Part shown: positions 5,314 to 12,494 of the stretch, in pieces
Layout of the letters: each line of letters starts with the position of its first letter
Numbering within the stretch: position 1 is the stretch's first letter
NCBI GenBank assembly: GCA_034435395.1
Contig: DAOTXK010000286.1
Coordinates: 1 to 23,976, forward strand
DNA: 23,976 nucleotides
DNA from: DAOTXK01 sp034435395
GTDB lineage: Bacteria > Chloroflexota > Anaerolineae > Aggregatilineales > Ch27
Reading direction: 5' to 3'
Position numbers and translations under genes: made by a program
The notes under the pieces: generated by a model
Told to the model about the DNA's origin: nothing
Seen by the model: only the letters and a program-made list of their open reading frames with translations
Databases searched by the model: none

Positions 5314-7455
5314 CTATTCTTCCGGCACCCAGGAGGGATACTCGCCGCCGCCGGTGGTGATGCGGCGCGGCTCCTCTCCGCCCGGCGATACCAGGTAGAC
5401 CTCCATCGCGCCACTTTCGTCGCTGGTGAAGGTCAGCAACCGACCATCGGCGCTCCAGGCGTTGGCCCAGTCGTAACCGGGGCCGTCATACACCTGGCGG
5501 GCGTCGCCGCCGTCGGCGTCCATCACCCACAACGCGGCCCGGCCTTCCCCCCGGCGGAGAAAAGATATGACCTGGCCGTCGGGGCGGTAGCTGGGCGACC
5601 AGTCGTTGTCGGGGCCGTCGAACAGCGTCTCCACCAGGCCGCTGCGCACGTTCAGCCGCATGATGGCCCCGGTTTCCGGATCGTCGGGGTCCCACGCCTG
5701 ATAGACGATGTACCGCCCGTCCGGGGACATGGAGGGATGGCCGTCGCGGGTCTCGCTTTCCGTCAGGCGGGACAGGTCCTCCCCCTCCGGCGTGATGCGG
5801 TAGAGATCGTGCTGGCCGTTGAAGTTGATGTCCGACGCGAACAGAATGGCGCTGCCGTCGGGCGTCCAGGCCGGGGTGCGGTCCTCGACGGCGTTCGCCG
5901 TGATCTGGCGGGTGCCCGCCTGGCAGGCGTCGGGCACGTCGTCGGCCCCGGCGCAGGCCAAGTCGAGGACGAAGAGCTCGTAATCGCCGTCGCGGTCGCT
6001 CATAAAAACCACCTGCGCCCCGTCCGGCGAGACGGCGGGATACACGTCCTCGGCGTCGTTGTCGGTGAGCTGTAGCTCCAGCCCGGTGGAGAGGTCCAGC
6101 AGGAAAAGCTCCGAGTCGTCGCCATTGCGGGCCGCATAAAAGACGACGCGCCCGCCGTTGATGGAAAGCGCTTCCAGCGGATCAGTGGTGGGCCGGGCGG
6201 CGGCGGTGGCCGTCATCGCCTGGGAAGCCGGATGCAGCGGCCCCAGCGGCGGGATCACGGTGACGCCGGCCTCGGTCAGGGTGGGGGTGAGCGTGTCCGG
6301 CACCGCTGCTCCCCCACCCCCCAGCAGGGAAAGGGCCAGCGCCACCAGGGCGGCGAACAGGACGCAGCCCAGCAGCCCGCCGAGGATCAGGCTGATCCAC
6401 CACCGGCTGCGTTTCTTACGGAGTCGCACCCCGCCCGCGACCGCCGGCTGGGGCGTGCCCTTTTCAACGTGAGCGCCGCTGCGGGGCGTGGGCTGCGGGG
6501 CGCGCGCCCCAGCACCGGCCGACGGTCGCACCGGCGCGGACACGTGGATGCCCTCCGCCTTCTCCAGCTTCTGGGAGGCATCCGACACGTCGATGGGTTT
6601 GGTGCGGGCCGAACTGGCCGCGATCTCGTCGGCGGAGGCGTGGACAGCCTTGCTGAGGGCGGCGGCGAAGGCGGCAGCGGTCTGGTACCGTTCGGCGCGG
6701 TTTTTGGCCAGCCCGCGCCGCAGCACCCGGTCCACGGCGGTGGATAACGAGGGGTTGGCGTCCAGGGCGGAGGGGATGGGGGCGGTGACGTGCATCACGG
6801 CAATGCCGTAGGGCGTATCGGCCTCGTAAGGCCGCCGGGCGGTGAGCATCTCAAAGGTCACCACCGCCAGCCCGTAGACATCGCTGCGCCCATCCAGCTT
6901 GAGGCCCTGGGCCTGTTCGGGACTCATATAAGCGGGCGTGCCGACCACGCCGCCGGTGGTGATGGCGCTGCTGCCGGGCAGCCAGGCGATGCCGAAGTCG
7001 GTCAGGTAGGAGTCGCCGGCTTCATCCAACAGGATGTTGCTGGGCTTGAGGTCGCGGTGCAGGACGTTTTTGCTGTGGGCATAGTCCAGCCCGTCGGCGA
7101 TCTGGCGCACGATCCGCTCGACCTCTTCCGGGGGCAGCGGGCCATGGACCAGCCGGTCGTCCACGCTCCCCGCATCCATGTAGCGCATGACGATGTAGGG
7201 CATCTCGTCGATCTCGCCGTAGTCATGCACGGGGACGATGGCGCGGTGCTCCAGCTTGGCGACGATGGAGACCTCCCGTTCGAAGCGGGCGCGGAAGGTT
7301 TTGTCATGCACGAACTGGCGGGGCAGCACCTTCACGGCCACGACCCGATCCATCGATTTCTGGCGGGCTTTGTAGACGACGGCCATGCCGCCGCGCCCGA
7401 TTTCGTCCAGGATTTCGTAGCCGCCAAAGTCCTGGCCGACAAGCTGGTCAGCCAT
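5314..7455 (-). CDS. membrane Ser/Thr protein kinase with extracytoplasmic TolB-like beta-propeller
   Basis: About 713 residues (from ATG at 7455; a TTG nine codons earlier is less likely). Residues 12-270 form a PknB-type kinase: glycine loop GRGGMAVVY (20-28), VAVK lysine 42, HRDLKPSN (133-140) with catalytic D135, DFG at 153-155, and the GTPAYMSPEQ activation-loop end. All key residues are present, so it should be active. A Pro/Ala-rich juxtamembrane linker leads to a basic stop-transfer (KKRSR) and one transmembrane helix (about 352-378). The rest lies outside and holds about six PD40/TolB-like repeats (for example SPDGAQVVFMSDRDGDYELF, later SPDGRYIVYQ and SADGRLLTFTSD), a probable beta-propeller sensor or scaffold. 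No phosphatase or obvious substrate gene is adjacent; target unknown. Confidence 0.92.
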   Translation of the reverse strand: MADQLVGQDFGGYEILDEIGRGGMAVVYKARQKSMDRVVAVKVLPRQFVHDKTFRARFEREVSIVAKLEHRAIVPVHDYGEIDEMPYIVMRYMDAGSVDDRLVHGPLPPEEVERIVRQIADGLDYAHSKNVLHRDLKPSNILLDEAGDSYLTDFGIAWLPGSSAITTGGVVGTPAYMSPEQAQGLKLDGRSDVYGLAVVTFEMLTARRPYEADTPYGIAVMHVTAPIPSALDANPSLSTAVDRVLRRGLAKNRAERYQTAAAFAAALSKAVHASADEIAASSARTKPIDVSDASQKLEKAEGIHVSAPVRPSAGAGARAPQPTPRSGAHVEKGTPQPAVAGGVRLRKKRSRWWISLILGGLLGCVLFAALVALALSLLGGGGAAVPDTLTPTLTEAGVTVIPPLGPLHPASQAMTATAAARPTTDPLEALSINGGRVVFYAARNGDDSELFLLDLSTGLELQLTDNDAEDVYPAVSPDGAQVVFMSDRDGDYELFVLDLACAGADDVPDACQAGTRQITANAVEDRTPAWTPDGSAILFASDINFNGQHDLYRITPEGEDLSRLTESETRDGHPSMSPDGRYIVYQAWDPDDPETGAIMRLNVRSGLVETLFDGPDNDWSPSYRPDGQVISFLRRGEGRAALWVMDADGGDARQVYDGPGYDWANAWSADGRLLTFTSDESGAMEVYLVSPGGEEPRRITTGGGEYPSWVPEE

Positions 7456-7484
7456 ACAGGGGTAACTCTCAGCGGTAGGCAAGG

Positions 7485-7511
7485 ATCGTTAAATCGTTAA
7501 GGGGAATTATA
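7485..7511 (-). promoter_or_regulatory. candidate kinase promoter (-10) and tandem 8-base repeat
   Basis: The minus strand reads a perfect TATAAT at 7506-7511, about 50 bases before the kinase ATG, with only a weak -35. Immediately downstream, in the presumed leader, ATCGTTAA occurs twice in exact tandem (7485-7492 and 7493-7500). The repeat could be a regulator site or chance AT-rich sequence. Confidence 0.45.
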
Positions 7512-7698
7512 GCCGTGAACGGGCATCAGGGAAACATCAGGTAAGGATGGCTTCAGCTAAAGGCCGGATGCCCCTCCAGCGCGGCCTCTATCGCCCGGCC
7601 GTTCGGCCACCGGACCAGCCGCAGCATCCAGTCATGGCCTGCTCCCGCCAGGCTTCATTGCCTGGATCGGGCGGCCAGGCCAGCCCCGGCGGCGGCGA

Positions 7699-8655
7699 TC
7701 ACTCCTGATCCATTTTATCCAGCTTGGCGCGCAGCTCGCGGATCCGGGCCAGCCGCTTCATCCGCTCCTCGTGCATCCTCAGAACCTCAGCGTCCGGGGC
7801 GGCGGGGGCTTCGTCATCGTCATCGTCGTCCTCGTCCAGCCGGTCCAGGGCGGCGAGGAAACCCTCGTATCCACGGGGGGCGGTGAAGGGGCCGGTGCTG
7901 AAGGGATTGGCGTTGCTGGGGGCGGCTTGTCGGGGGGCTGGCGCGCTGCCGGAGGTGGTGAAGGGATTGGCGCTACTGGAGGCGGTCCGCCGGGAAACCG
8001 GCGCGCTGCTGGAGGTGGTGAAGGGGTTGACCCCGCCGGACGCGGTCCGTGGCATGGCCGGCGCGCCCGCCGGTTGCTGGCGGCGGTCGGCGGTTTTGGC
8101 CCGGCCCAGCCGGAAGCCGAAGCGGCGCGGGCGGCCCTCGGCCTCGTGCGCGGGGCGGCTGCGGGCCGTGCTGAGGGTTGGGGGAGGGCTGGCGATACGC
8201 GGCGCTCCCCTGGCCCGTCCGGACGCCAGTTCTTGTGTCGGAAGCGCGCCCGCCGGCAGCCACTTCAGGAAGGGGCCGCGCATCCGGCGGGGCAGCCCGA
8301 TCAGGACCAGCACCGAGAGGTTGTACAGGGCCACCGTCGCGCCCGCCAGGAGCAGCGCGTCCCGGTCGGCTTTGAACAGGGCGTCGACCACCTGCCAGAG
8401 CGGGATCAGCGCCCCCAGGACAAACGGCACACGGGCCATGATCCACACCAGCGGCGGGATCAGGCCCGGCGCGATCCCGTAGGCGAACAGGCCAGCGGCG
8501 CAAACCGCCAGCGCCAGGGCCACGTACACGTCACCGCCGTAAACCCACACCACGACACCCAGGGCGGCCAGCAGCAGGCCGACCCGCAGCCCATAACTGA
8601 TCCGCCGCCACCGGGAGCGGAAACCGCGCCGCCGGGATTGGTTGGTGAATGCCAT
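7699..8655 (-). CDS. unknown polytopic membrane protein with NPF repeats and acidic/coiled-coil tail
   Basis: I do not recognise this 318-residue protein. After a very basic N-terminus (SRRRGFRSRWRR) come about four hydrophobic segments up to residue 125 (for example VGLLLAALGVVVWVYGG). The cytoplasmic or exposed rest is low-complexity: a basic Pro/Ala/Arg region, then two full 20-residue repeats starting NPFTT (residues 210 and 230) and a partial third starting NPFST (250), then an acidic run (DEDDDDDDE, about 274-282), and a charged C-terminal helix (EVLRMHEERMKRLARIRELR) likely to form a coiled coil. It ends LDKMDQE. It has its own promoter on the minus strand. A scaffold or membrane-organising role is possible but cannot be shown. 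Confidence 0.7.
   Translation of the reverse strand: MAFTNQSRRRGFRSRWRRISYGLRVGLLLAALGVVVWVYGGDVYVALALAVCAAGLFAYGIAPGLIPPLVWIMARVPFVLGALIPLWQVVDALFKADRDALLLAGATVALYNLSVLVLIGLPRRMRGPFLKWLPAGALPTQELASGRARGAPRIASPPPTLSTARSRPAHEAEGRPRRFGFRLGRAKTADRRQQPAGAPAMPRTASGGVNPFTTSSSAPVSRRTASSSANPFTTSGSAPAPRQAAPSNANPFSTGPFTAPRGYEGFLAALDRLDEDDDDDDEAPAAPDAEVLRMHEERMKRLARIRELRAKLDKMDQE
7909..8028 (-). repeat. two tandem 60-bp coding repeats (NPF units)
   Basis: Two adjacent 60-base units (7969-8028 and 7909-7968, read on the minus strand) encode 20-residue units that begin NPFTT and continue with Ser/Ala/Pro and Arg. A third, partial unit (NPFST) follows directly. The units are in frame, so copy-number change by slippage would lengthen or shorten the protein without breaking it. 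Confidence 0.65.
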
Positions 8656-8736
8656 CGCTCACGCCCCGACGCCCGCTGATCGGTGAGCGCCGGAAGGCCG
8701 TCGCCGTCCGGCCCAACACCACCGGGCGTCAACAAA

Positions 8737-8766
8737 ATTGTAACGAGTTTCCAACCAACGAGTCAA
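8737..8766 (-). promoter_or_regulatory. sigma70-like promoter of the NPF-repeat membrane protein gene
   Basis: On the minus strand, TTGACT (5/6) at 8761-8766 and TACAAT (5/6) at 8737-8742 are separated by 18 bases. Transcription would start near 8730 and give a leader of about 75 bases before the ATG at 8655. It is one of the best promoter matches in the window. Confidence 0.6.
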
Positions 8767-8829
8767 GCGCACCATTGATGTTCGGTTGGAAGCGGCGGCG
8801 GTGCCGGGCGTGTTTAACGACAAGGACAA

Positions 8830-8838
8830 TGGTATAAT
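8830..8838 (+). promoter_or_regulatory. extended -10 promoter of the NUDIX gene
   Basis: TGGTATAAT is a perfect TGn-TATAAT extended -10 element, which does not need a good -35 (none is seen). Transcription would begin near 8845, about 67 bases before the ATG at 8912. Confidence 0.6.
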
Positions 8839-8911
8839 CCGGGGTGCTTTTACCGCCCCAGGGGTCGGGCAGGACCCGGCGGCTGGGCGTTGGGGGAGGA
8901 CGATCGGACGC

Positions 8912-9427
8912 ATGGAGAAGCGAGTCTGCGGGGATGAATGGCTATCGCTGGTTCAGGGGCAGCACGGCAACCGGGAGGTTTATTTCATCCGGGCCAAAGA
9001 CGAGGCCCTGATCGTGCCCCTGACCGACCGGGGCGAGGTGATCTTCACCGTGGAGCCATCCCCGGCCCTGGGCCATGACGTGCTCATCCTGCCCGGCGGC
9101 GAGATCGAAAGCGGCGAGTTGAGTCTGGAGACCGCCAACCGGGAGCTTCAGGAAGAGATCGGCTATCGGGCGGCGCGGCTGGATTTTCTGGCCCGGCTGC
9201 ACCCCTGGGGCAAGTACCTGACCGTGAGCAGCCATGTCTACCTGGCGCGCGGCCTGACGCCCAGCCGGCGCGCGGGCGACGAGGATTACGCCATCGGCAT
9301 CGCGCGCGCCCCTCTGGCCGGGTTTGAGCGCTTGATCGCCGCCGGACGCCTGACCGACGCGCGCGTCATCGCCGCCCTGTACCTGGCGCACCGCTTCCGG
9401 CAATGGGAGGGCCGGGCCTCGGCGTGA
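8912..9427 (+). CDS. NUDIX hydrolase (ADP-ribose pyrophosphatase-like)
   Basis: A 171-residue NUDIX protein. The complete NUDIX box GGEIESGELSLETANRELQE, continuing EIGY, fits G-x5-E-x7-REUxEExGU with all metal-binding glutamates. The preceding strand (VLILPGG) and the following HPWGKYLTVSSHVYLARGL resemble ADP-sugar pyrophosphatases (NudF/ADP-ribose type), which split NDP-sugars to sugar phosphate and NMP in the cytoplasm. The start is ATG at 8912 (MEKRVCGDEW), with GGGGGAGGA about 11 bases upstream; the frame is open further 5' but that part is not conserved-looking. It stands alone, with its own promoter, ahead of the two-component genes. The exact substrate is not determinable. Confidence 0.88.
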   Translation: MEKRVCGDEWLSLVQGQHGNREVYFIRAKDEALIVPLTDRGEVIFTVEPSPALGHDVLILPGGEIESGELSLETANRELQEEIGYRAARLDFLARLHPWGKYLTVSSHVYLARGLTPSRRAGDEDYAIGIARAPLAGFERLIAAGRLTDARVIAALYLAHRFRQWEGRASA

Positions 9428-9465
9428 AGGTCCGCCTCGCCGCCCCCGGTGAGCGCGCTGGATTG

Positions 9466-9499
9466 TTAAGGACGGGGGTCAGCGGTCTCCAGTCCTTAA
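9466..9499. repeat. perfect 8-base inverted repeat upstream of the response regulator
   Basis: TTAAGGAC (9466-9473) and GTCCTTAA (9492-9499) flank 18 bases, between the NUDIX stop and the response-regulator promoter. Centre-to-centre distance of the arms is 26 bases. It could be a hairpin ending the NUDIX transcript (no T-run) or an operator for the OmpR-type regulator just downstream. Confidence 0.45.
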
Positions 9500-9520
9500 T
9501 GACCCGGAACGCCCACTCTC

Positions 9521-9529
9521 TGTTATCAT
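9521..9529 (+). promoter_or_regulatory. extended -10 promoter of the two-component operon
   Basis: TGTTATCAT is a TGn extended -10 with TATCAT (5/6). An imperfect ATGACC lies 19 bases upstream as a possible -35. The transcript would start near 9536, about 43 bases before the ATG at 9579. Confidence 0.4.
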
Positions 9530-9578
9530 TAGAAGAGAGCGAAAAGCCGACCGCAGGCGATGGGCAAGGAGACCGTTG

Positions 9579-10265
9579 ATGACCAAAATCGTCGTCGTGG
9601 AAGACGACACCGTGCTGGCGGAGACGCTGGCCGATAACCTGACCCAGGAGGGGTATAAGGTCACCATGGTCGCCGATGGCGAGACGGCGTACCAGCGCAT
9701 CGTGCAGAAGCCGCCGGACCTGATCATCCTGGACGTGATGTTGCCCCGGCTGGATGGGTTGAGCCTGTGCCGCATGATCCGGCGCGAACCGACCACCGCC
9801 CACATCCCCATCATCATGCTCACCGCCCGCAGCAGCGAGGTGGACAAGATCGTTGGCCTGGAGAGCGGCGCGGACGACTACGTGGTCAAACCCTTCGGCC
9901 TGGGGGAACTGCTGGCCCGCATCCGGGCCGTCATGCGCCGCGCCCCGAACCGCCCCCTCAGCCAGGACGAGCTGGTGTCCGGCAACCTGCGCCTGGACCT
10001 CACCGGGCGGCATGCCTACCTGGATGAGCAGGAACTCAAGCTCAGCCACAAAGAATACGACCTGCTGGCCGAACTGATGCGTAACCAGGGCGTGGTGCTC
10101 TCCCGTGACCTGCTGCTCTCCAAAGTGTGGGGCTACGACTACTTCGGCGACCGCCGCACGGTGGACGTGCACATCCGCTGGCTGCGTAAGAAGGTGGAGG
10201 AAGACCCCTCCAATCCCACCCGCATCGTCACCGTGCGCGGCATTGGTTATCGGTTTGAGGGGTAG
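9579..10265 (+). CDS. OmpR/PhoB-family response regulator
   Basis: A 228-residue regulator with an N-terminal receiver domain (acidic D9 and D10, phospho-acceptor D52 in LIILDVMLPRLDG, T82 and K104 all present) and a C-terminal winged-helix DNA-binding domain of the OmpR/PhoB class, ending in the typical RRTVDVHIRWLRKKVE and VRGIGYRFEG. It should activate or repress transcription when phosphorylated by the kinase encoded next. The start is ATG at 9579, with AAGGAG seven bases upstream; TTG at 9576 is less likely. The kinase start follows one base after the TAG. The receiver and effector resemble PhoB/PhoP-type regulators, but no phosphate genes are in view, so the signal is open. Confidence 0.95.
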   Translation: MTKIVVVEDDTVLAETLADNLTQEGYKVTMVADGETAYQRIVQKPPDLIILDVMLPRLDGLSLCRMIRREPTTAHIPIIMLTARSSEVDKIVGLESGADDYVVKPFGLGELLARIRAVMRRAPNRPLSQDELVSGNLRLDLTGRHAYLDEQELKLSHKEYDLLAELMRNQGVVLSRDLLLSKVWGYDYFGDRRTVDVHIRWLRKKVEEDPSNPTRIVTVRGIGYRFEG

Positions 10266-10266
10266 G

Positions 10267-11295
10267 ATGGCCGCCAATCCCCTGCTGGCCGTGCTGGCCG
10301 ACTTCGCCTATGAACCGCTGATCCTGCTGGACGAGGGTCGCCGCGTGGTGGCGGCCAACCAGGCCGCCCGCAGCCTGCTGCCGGAAGTGACCGGCGAGGG
10401 AGGGCGGATCGACGACCTGATTAACAGCCCGGACCTGGCCGAACTGCTGGACTGCGCGAGCGATGATCCCAACTGCCCGGAAGTGCAGTTTAAGTTCGGC
10501 CCGCGCGTCTTCCGGGCGCGCAGCGCGCTCCTCAGCGCCGACGGCCAGCCCTACATCGCCCTGGCCATGCTGGATATCACCGAGCAACTGCGCCTCAACC
10601 GCGCCCGGCGGGACATGGTGGCCAATATCTCCCACGAACTGCGCACCCCGATCTCGGCCATCCGCCTGCTGCGGGATACGCTCAGCCGCCAGCGCATTGG
10701 CCGCAAGGAGCGGGAGAAGATGCTGCGGAAGATCGGGCGCGAGCTGGACACCCTGCAACGCATCGTGGACGGCATGCACGATCTGTCGATGATCGAGTCC
10801 GGGCAGTCGATCATGAGGCTGGCCGATACCCGGCTGCTGACGCTGGTGGAGGAGGCAGTCGAGCACCTCGACGAGCAGATCGAGGACCGTAAGATCGATG
10901 TGGCGGTGCAGGTCCCCGACGACCTGTACGTGCTGGTCGACCGGGGGCAGATCGGGCGCGTGCTGGCCAACCTGATCCACAACGCCCTCAAGGTCACGCC
11001 CAAAAAGGGCGATATTCACCTCGGCGCGCAGGCGGACGAAAGCCGGGAGACCGTGACCGTGTGGGTGGAGGACAGCGGCCCCGGCATCCCGGTGGAGGAG
11101 CGGGAGCGCATCTTCGAGCGGTTTTACCAGCTGGACGCCGCCCGGACCGAGGGGCGGGGCAGCGGGCTGGGGCTGGCCATCGCCCGGCACATCGTGGAGG
11201 CCCACAACGGGCGCATCTGGGTGGAGGGGAGCGAGAAGCTGGGCGGGGCGCGCTTCTGCTTCACCCTGCTGGCGGCGGAGAAGCCGGGGGAGTAG
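10267..11295 (+). CDS. soluble PAS-HisKA-HATPase sensor histidine kinase
   Basis: A 342-residue histidine kinase paired with the regulator above. A PAS domain (about 8-105) is followed by HisKA with the H box NISHELRTPISAIRLL (phospho-acceptor H123) and an ATPase domain with intact N box (NLIHNALKVTP, about 235-245), G1 (DSGPGIP, 269-275), F box (FERFYQLD) and G2 (GRGSGLGLAI, 296-305). It is PhoR-like in order but has no transmembrane helix, so it should sense a cytoplasmic ligand, redox state or partner through the PAS domain. The start is ATG at 10267, one base after the regulator stop, with GAGGGG overlapping the regulator's end; translation is probably coupled. A strong terminator follows. 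Confidence 0.94.
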   Translation: MAANPLLAVLADFAYEPLILLDEGRRVVAANQAARSLLPEVTGEGGRIDDLINSPDLAELLDCASDDPNCPEVQFKFGPRVFRARSALLSADGQPYIALAMLDITEQLRLNRARRDMVANISHELRTPISAIRLLRDTLSRQRIGRKEREKMLRKIGRELDTLQRIVDGMHDLSMIESGQSIMRLADTRLLTLVEEAVEHLDEQIEDRKIDVAVQVPDDLYVLVDRGQIGRVLANLIHNALKVTPKKGDIHLGAQADESRETVTVWVEDSGPGIPVEERERIFERFYQLDAARTEGRGSGLGLAIARHIVEAHNGRIWVEGSEKLGGARFCFTLLAAEKPGE

Positions 11296-11333
11296 CGCGC
11301 AACGGCGGGCGCTGGCCCGGCGCGCATTTTTAT
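11295..11333 (+). terminator. rho-independent terminator of the two-component operon
   Basis: GCGCGC arms at 11295-11300 and 11320-11325, with an inner GGGC/GCCC stem, are followed directly by ATTTTTAT. It starts on the last base of the kinase stop codon, so it ends the regulator-kinase transcript. Confidence 0.72.
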
Positions 11334-11405
11334 CAGGAGTGACGCGGTTGACGCCCCGCCAAACCAAGAGACCCCATACGTAGCGTTGCCATGCCTGGCG
11401 ATGCA

Positions 11406-11415
11406 CCCCCCCCCC
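11406..11415. repeat. C10 homopolymer tract between kinase and LysR genes
   Basis: Ten consecutive C residues about 50 bases upstream of the LysR -35 region. Such runs are prone to slippage and sequencing error. It is not in a gene that I can support, nor in the -35/-10 spacer. Confidence 0.7.
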
Positions 11416-11461
11416 GATGAAAACCCATAAGAGAATCAAATAGAAAGTGATGTCTATCATA

Positions 11462-11491
11462 TTGATTCGCTGATGGAATACTTGTTACACT
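11462..11491 (+). promoter_or_regulatory. promoter of the LysR-cytochrome-FeS-NrfD operon
   Basis: TTGATT (4/6) at 11462-11467, an 18-base spacer, and TGT-TACACT as an extended -10 ending at 11491. The surrounding 60 bases are much AT-richer than the coding flanks. Transcription would begin near 11498, about 20 bases before the LysR ATG at 11519, leaving space for the GGGGAGA ribosome site. Confidence 0.5.
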
Positions 11492-11518
11492 ATTCACGTA
11501 ACCGGGGAGAATCCGGCC

Positions 11519-12475
11519 ATGCTCGACATTGACGAGGTGCAGATTTTTCTGGCCGCGGCGGAGGCGGGCAGCTTCTCGGCAGCGGCGCGCCGCTTGCAGA
11601 TGTCCCAGCCAGCCGTGAGCATGCAAATCCGGTCCCTGGAGAAGCGCCTGGGGGGGAAGCTGTTCAGCCGCGCCGGGCGACACATCCGGCTGACCGAAGC
11701 GGGCGAGGCGCTGATCCCGATGGCGCGCGAACTGGTGCATCTGTCCACCTATGCCGAGGAGACGATCGCCTCGCTGCAAGGGCAGATCATCGGCCTGCTC
11801 AAGCTGGCCTGTAGTACCACCGCCGGAAAATACGTGCTGCCCAGGCTGTTCGCCGGGTTCGTGGCCCGGTACCCCGGGGTGCGGGTGACCTGTCACGTGG
11901 TCTCCGGGGAGCTGGCCCTTGACCTGTTGCGGCAAGGGGAGGCGCATATCGTCATCACCAGCCTGCGCGAGCCATACAAAGACCTGGAATACCGCCCGCT
12001 CATCACCGAGCCGGTGGTGTTGATCACCCCGCCCGATCACTGCTGGGCCAGGCGCGGCCTGATCACGGTGGATGAACTGACGCAGGGTCGGTTCATCGCC
12101 CGCGAGGTAACCTCCGGGACCCAGCAGGCCGTCATCCAGGCGCTGGCTGAACATGACCTGCCGCTCAGCGCCCTGAATACGGTGATGACGCTGGGCAATT
12201 CTGAGGCCATTTACCTGGCCGTGGCCGAGGGAATCGGGGTGGCGTTTGTGTCGCGCCGCGCCGCCGCCGAGGGAATCGCCAGCGGGCGGGTGGCCGAGGT
12301 GGCTGTCGAGGGGCTGGCGATCGTCCAGCAGTTGTACCTGGTGCGGCATGCCAGCCGGGCGGCCACCAGCGCGCAGGCGGCCTTCTGGGAGCACGTGTAT
12401 GCGCCGGAAAACAAGGCCCTCCTGGCGCAGCACGAGGGCCAGCGCCGCCCGCCAGACCGAACGGAACCGATGTAA
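11519..12475 (+). CDS. LysR-family transcriptional regulator
   Basis: A 318-residue LysR regulator. The winged helix-turn-helix is at 4-62 (FLAAAEAGSFSAAARRL, then SQPAVSMQIRSLEKRLG), and the periplasmic-binding-like effector domain spans about 88-298, beginning LLKLACSTTAGKYVLPRLFA, a start typical of the CysB/CbbR-type branch. The start is ATG at 11519 with GGGGAGA eight bases upstream. It is the first gene of the redox operon: the cytochrome start is only 19 bases after its stop. This is unusual, because LysR genes are often divergent from their targets. Autoregulation together with the redox genes is therefore likely. The effector is unknown; a sulfur, C1 or redox-linked small molecule is a guess from context. 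Confidence 0.93.
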   Translation: MLDIDEVQIFLAAAEAGSFSAAARRLQMSQPAVSMQIRSLEKRLGGKLFSRAGRHIRLTEAGEALIPMARELVHLSTYAEETIASLQGQIIGLLKLACSTTAGKYVLPRLFAGFVARYPGVRVTCHVVSGELALDLLRQGEAHIVITSLREPYKDLEYRPLITEPVVLITPPDHCWARRGLITVDELTQGRFIAREVTSGTQQAVIQALAEHDLPLSALNTVMTLGNSEAIYLAVAEGIGVAFVSRRAAAEGIASGRVAEVAVEGLAIVQQLYLVRHASRAATSAQAAFWEHVYAPENKALLAQHEGQRRPPDRTEPM

Positions 12476-12494
12476 GCAGGCGAGGATGGGACAC

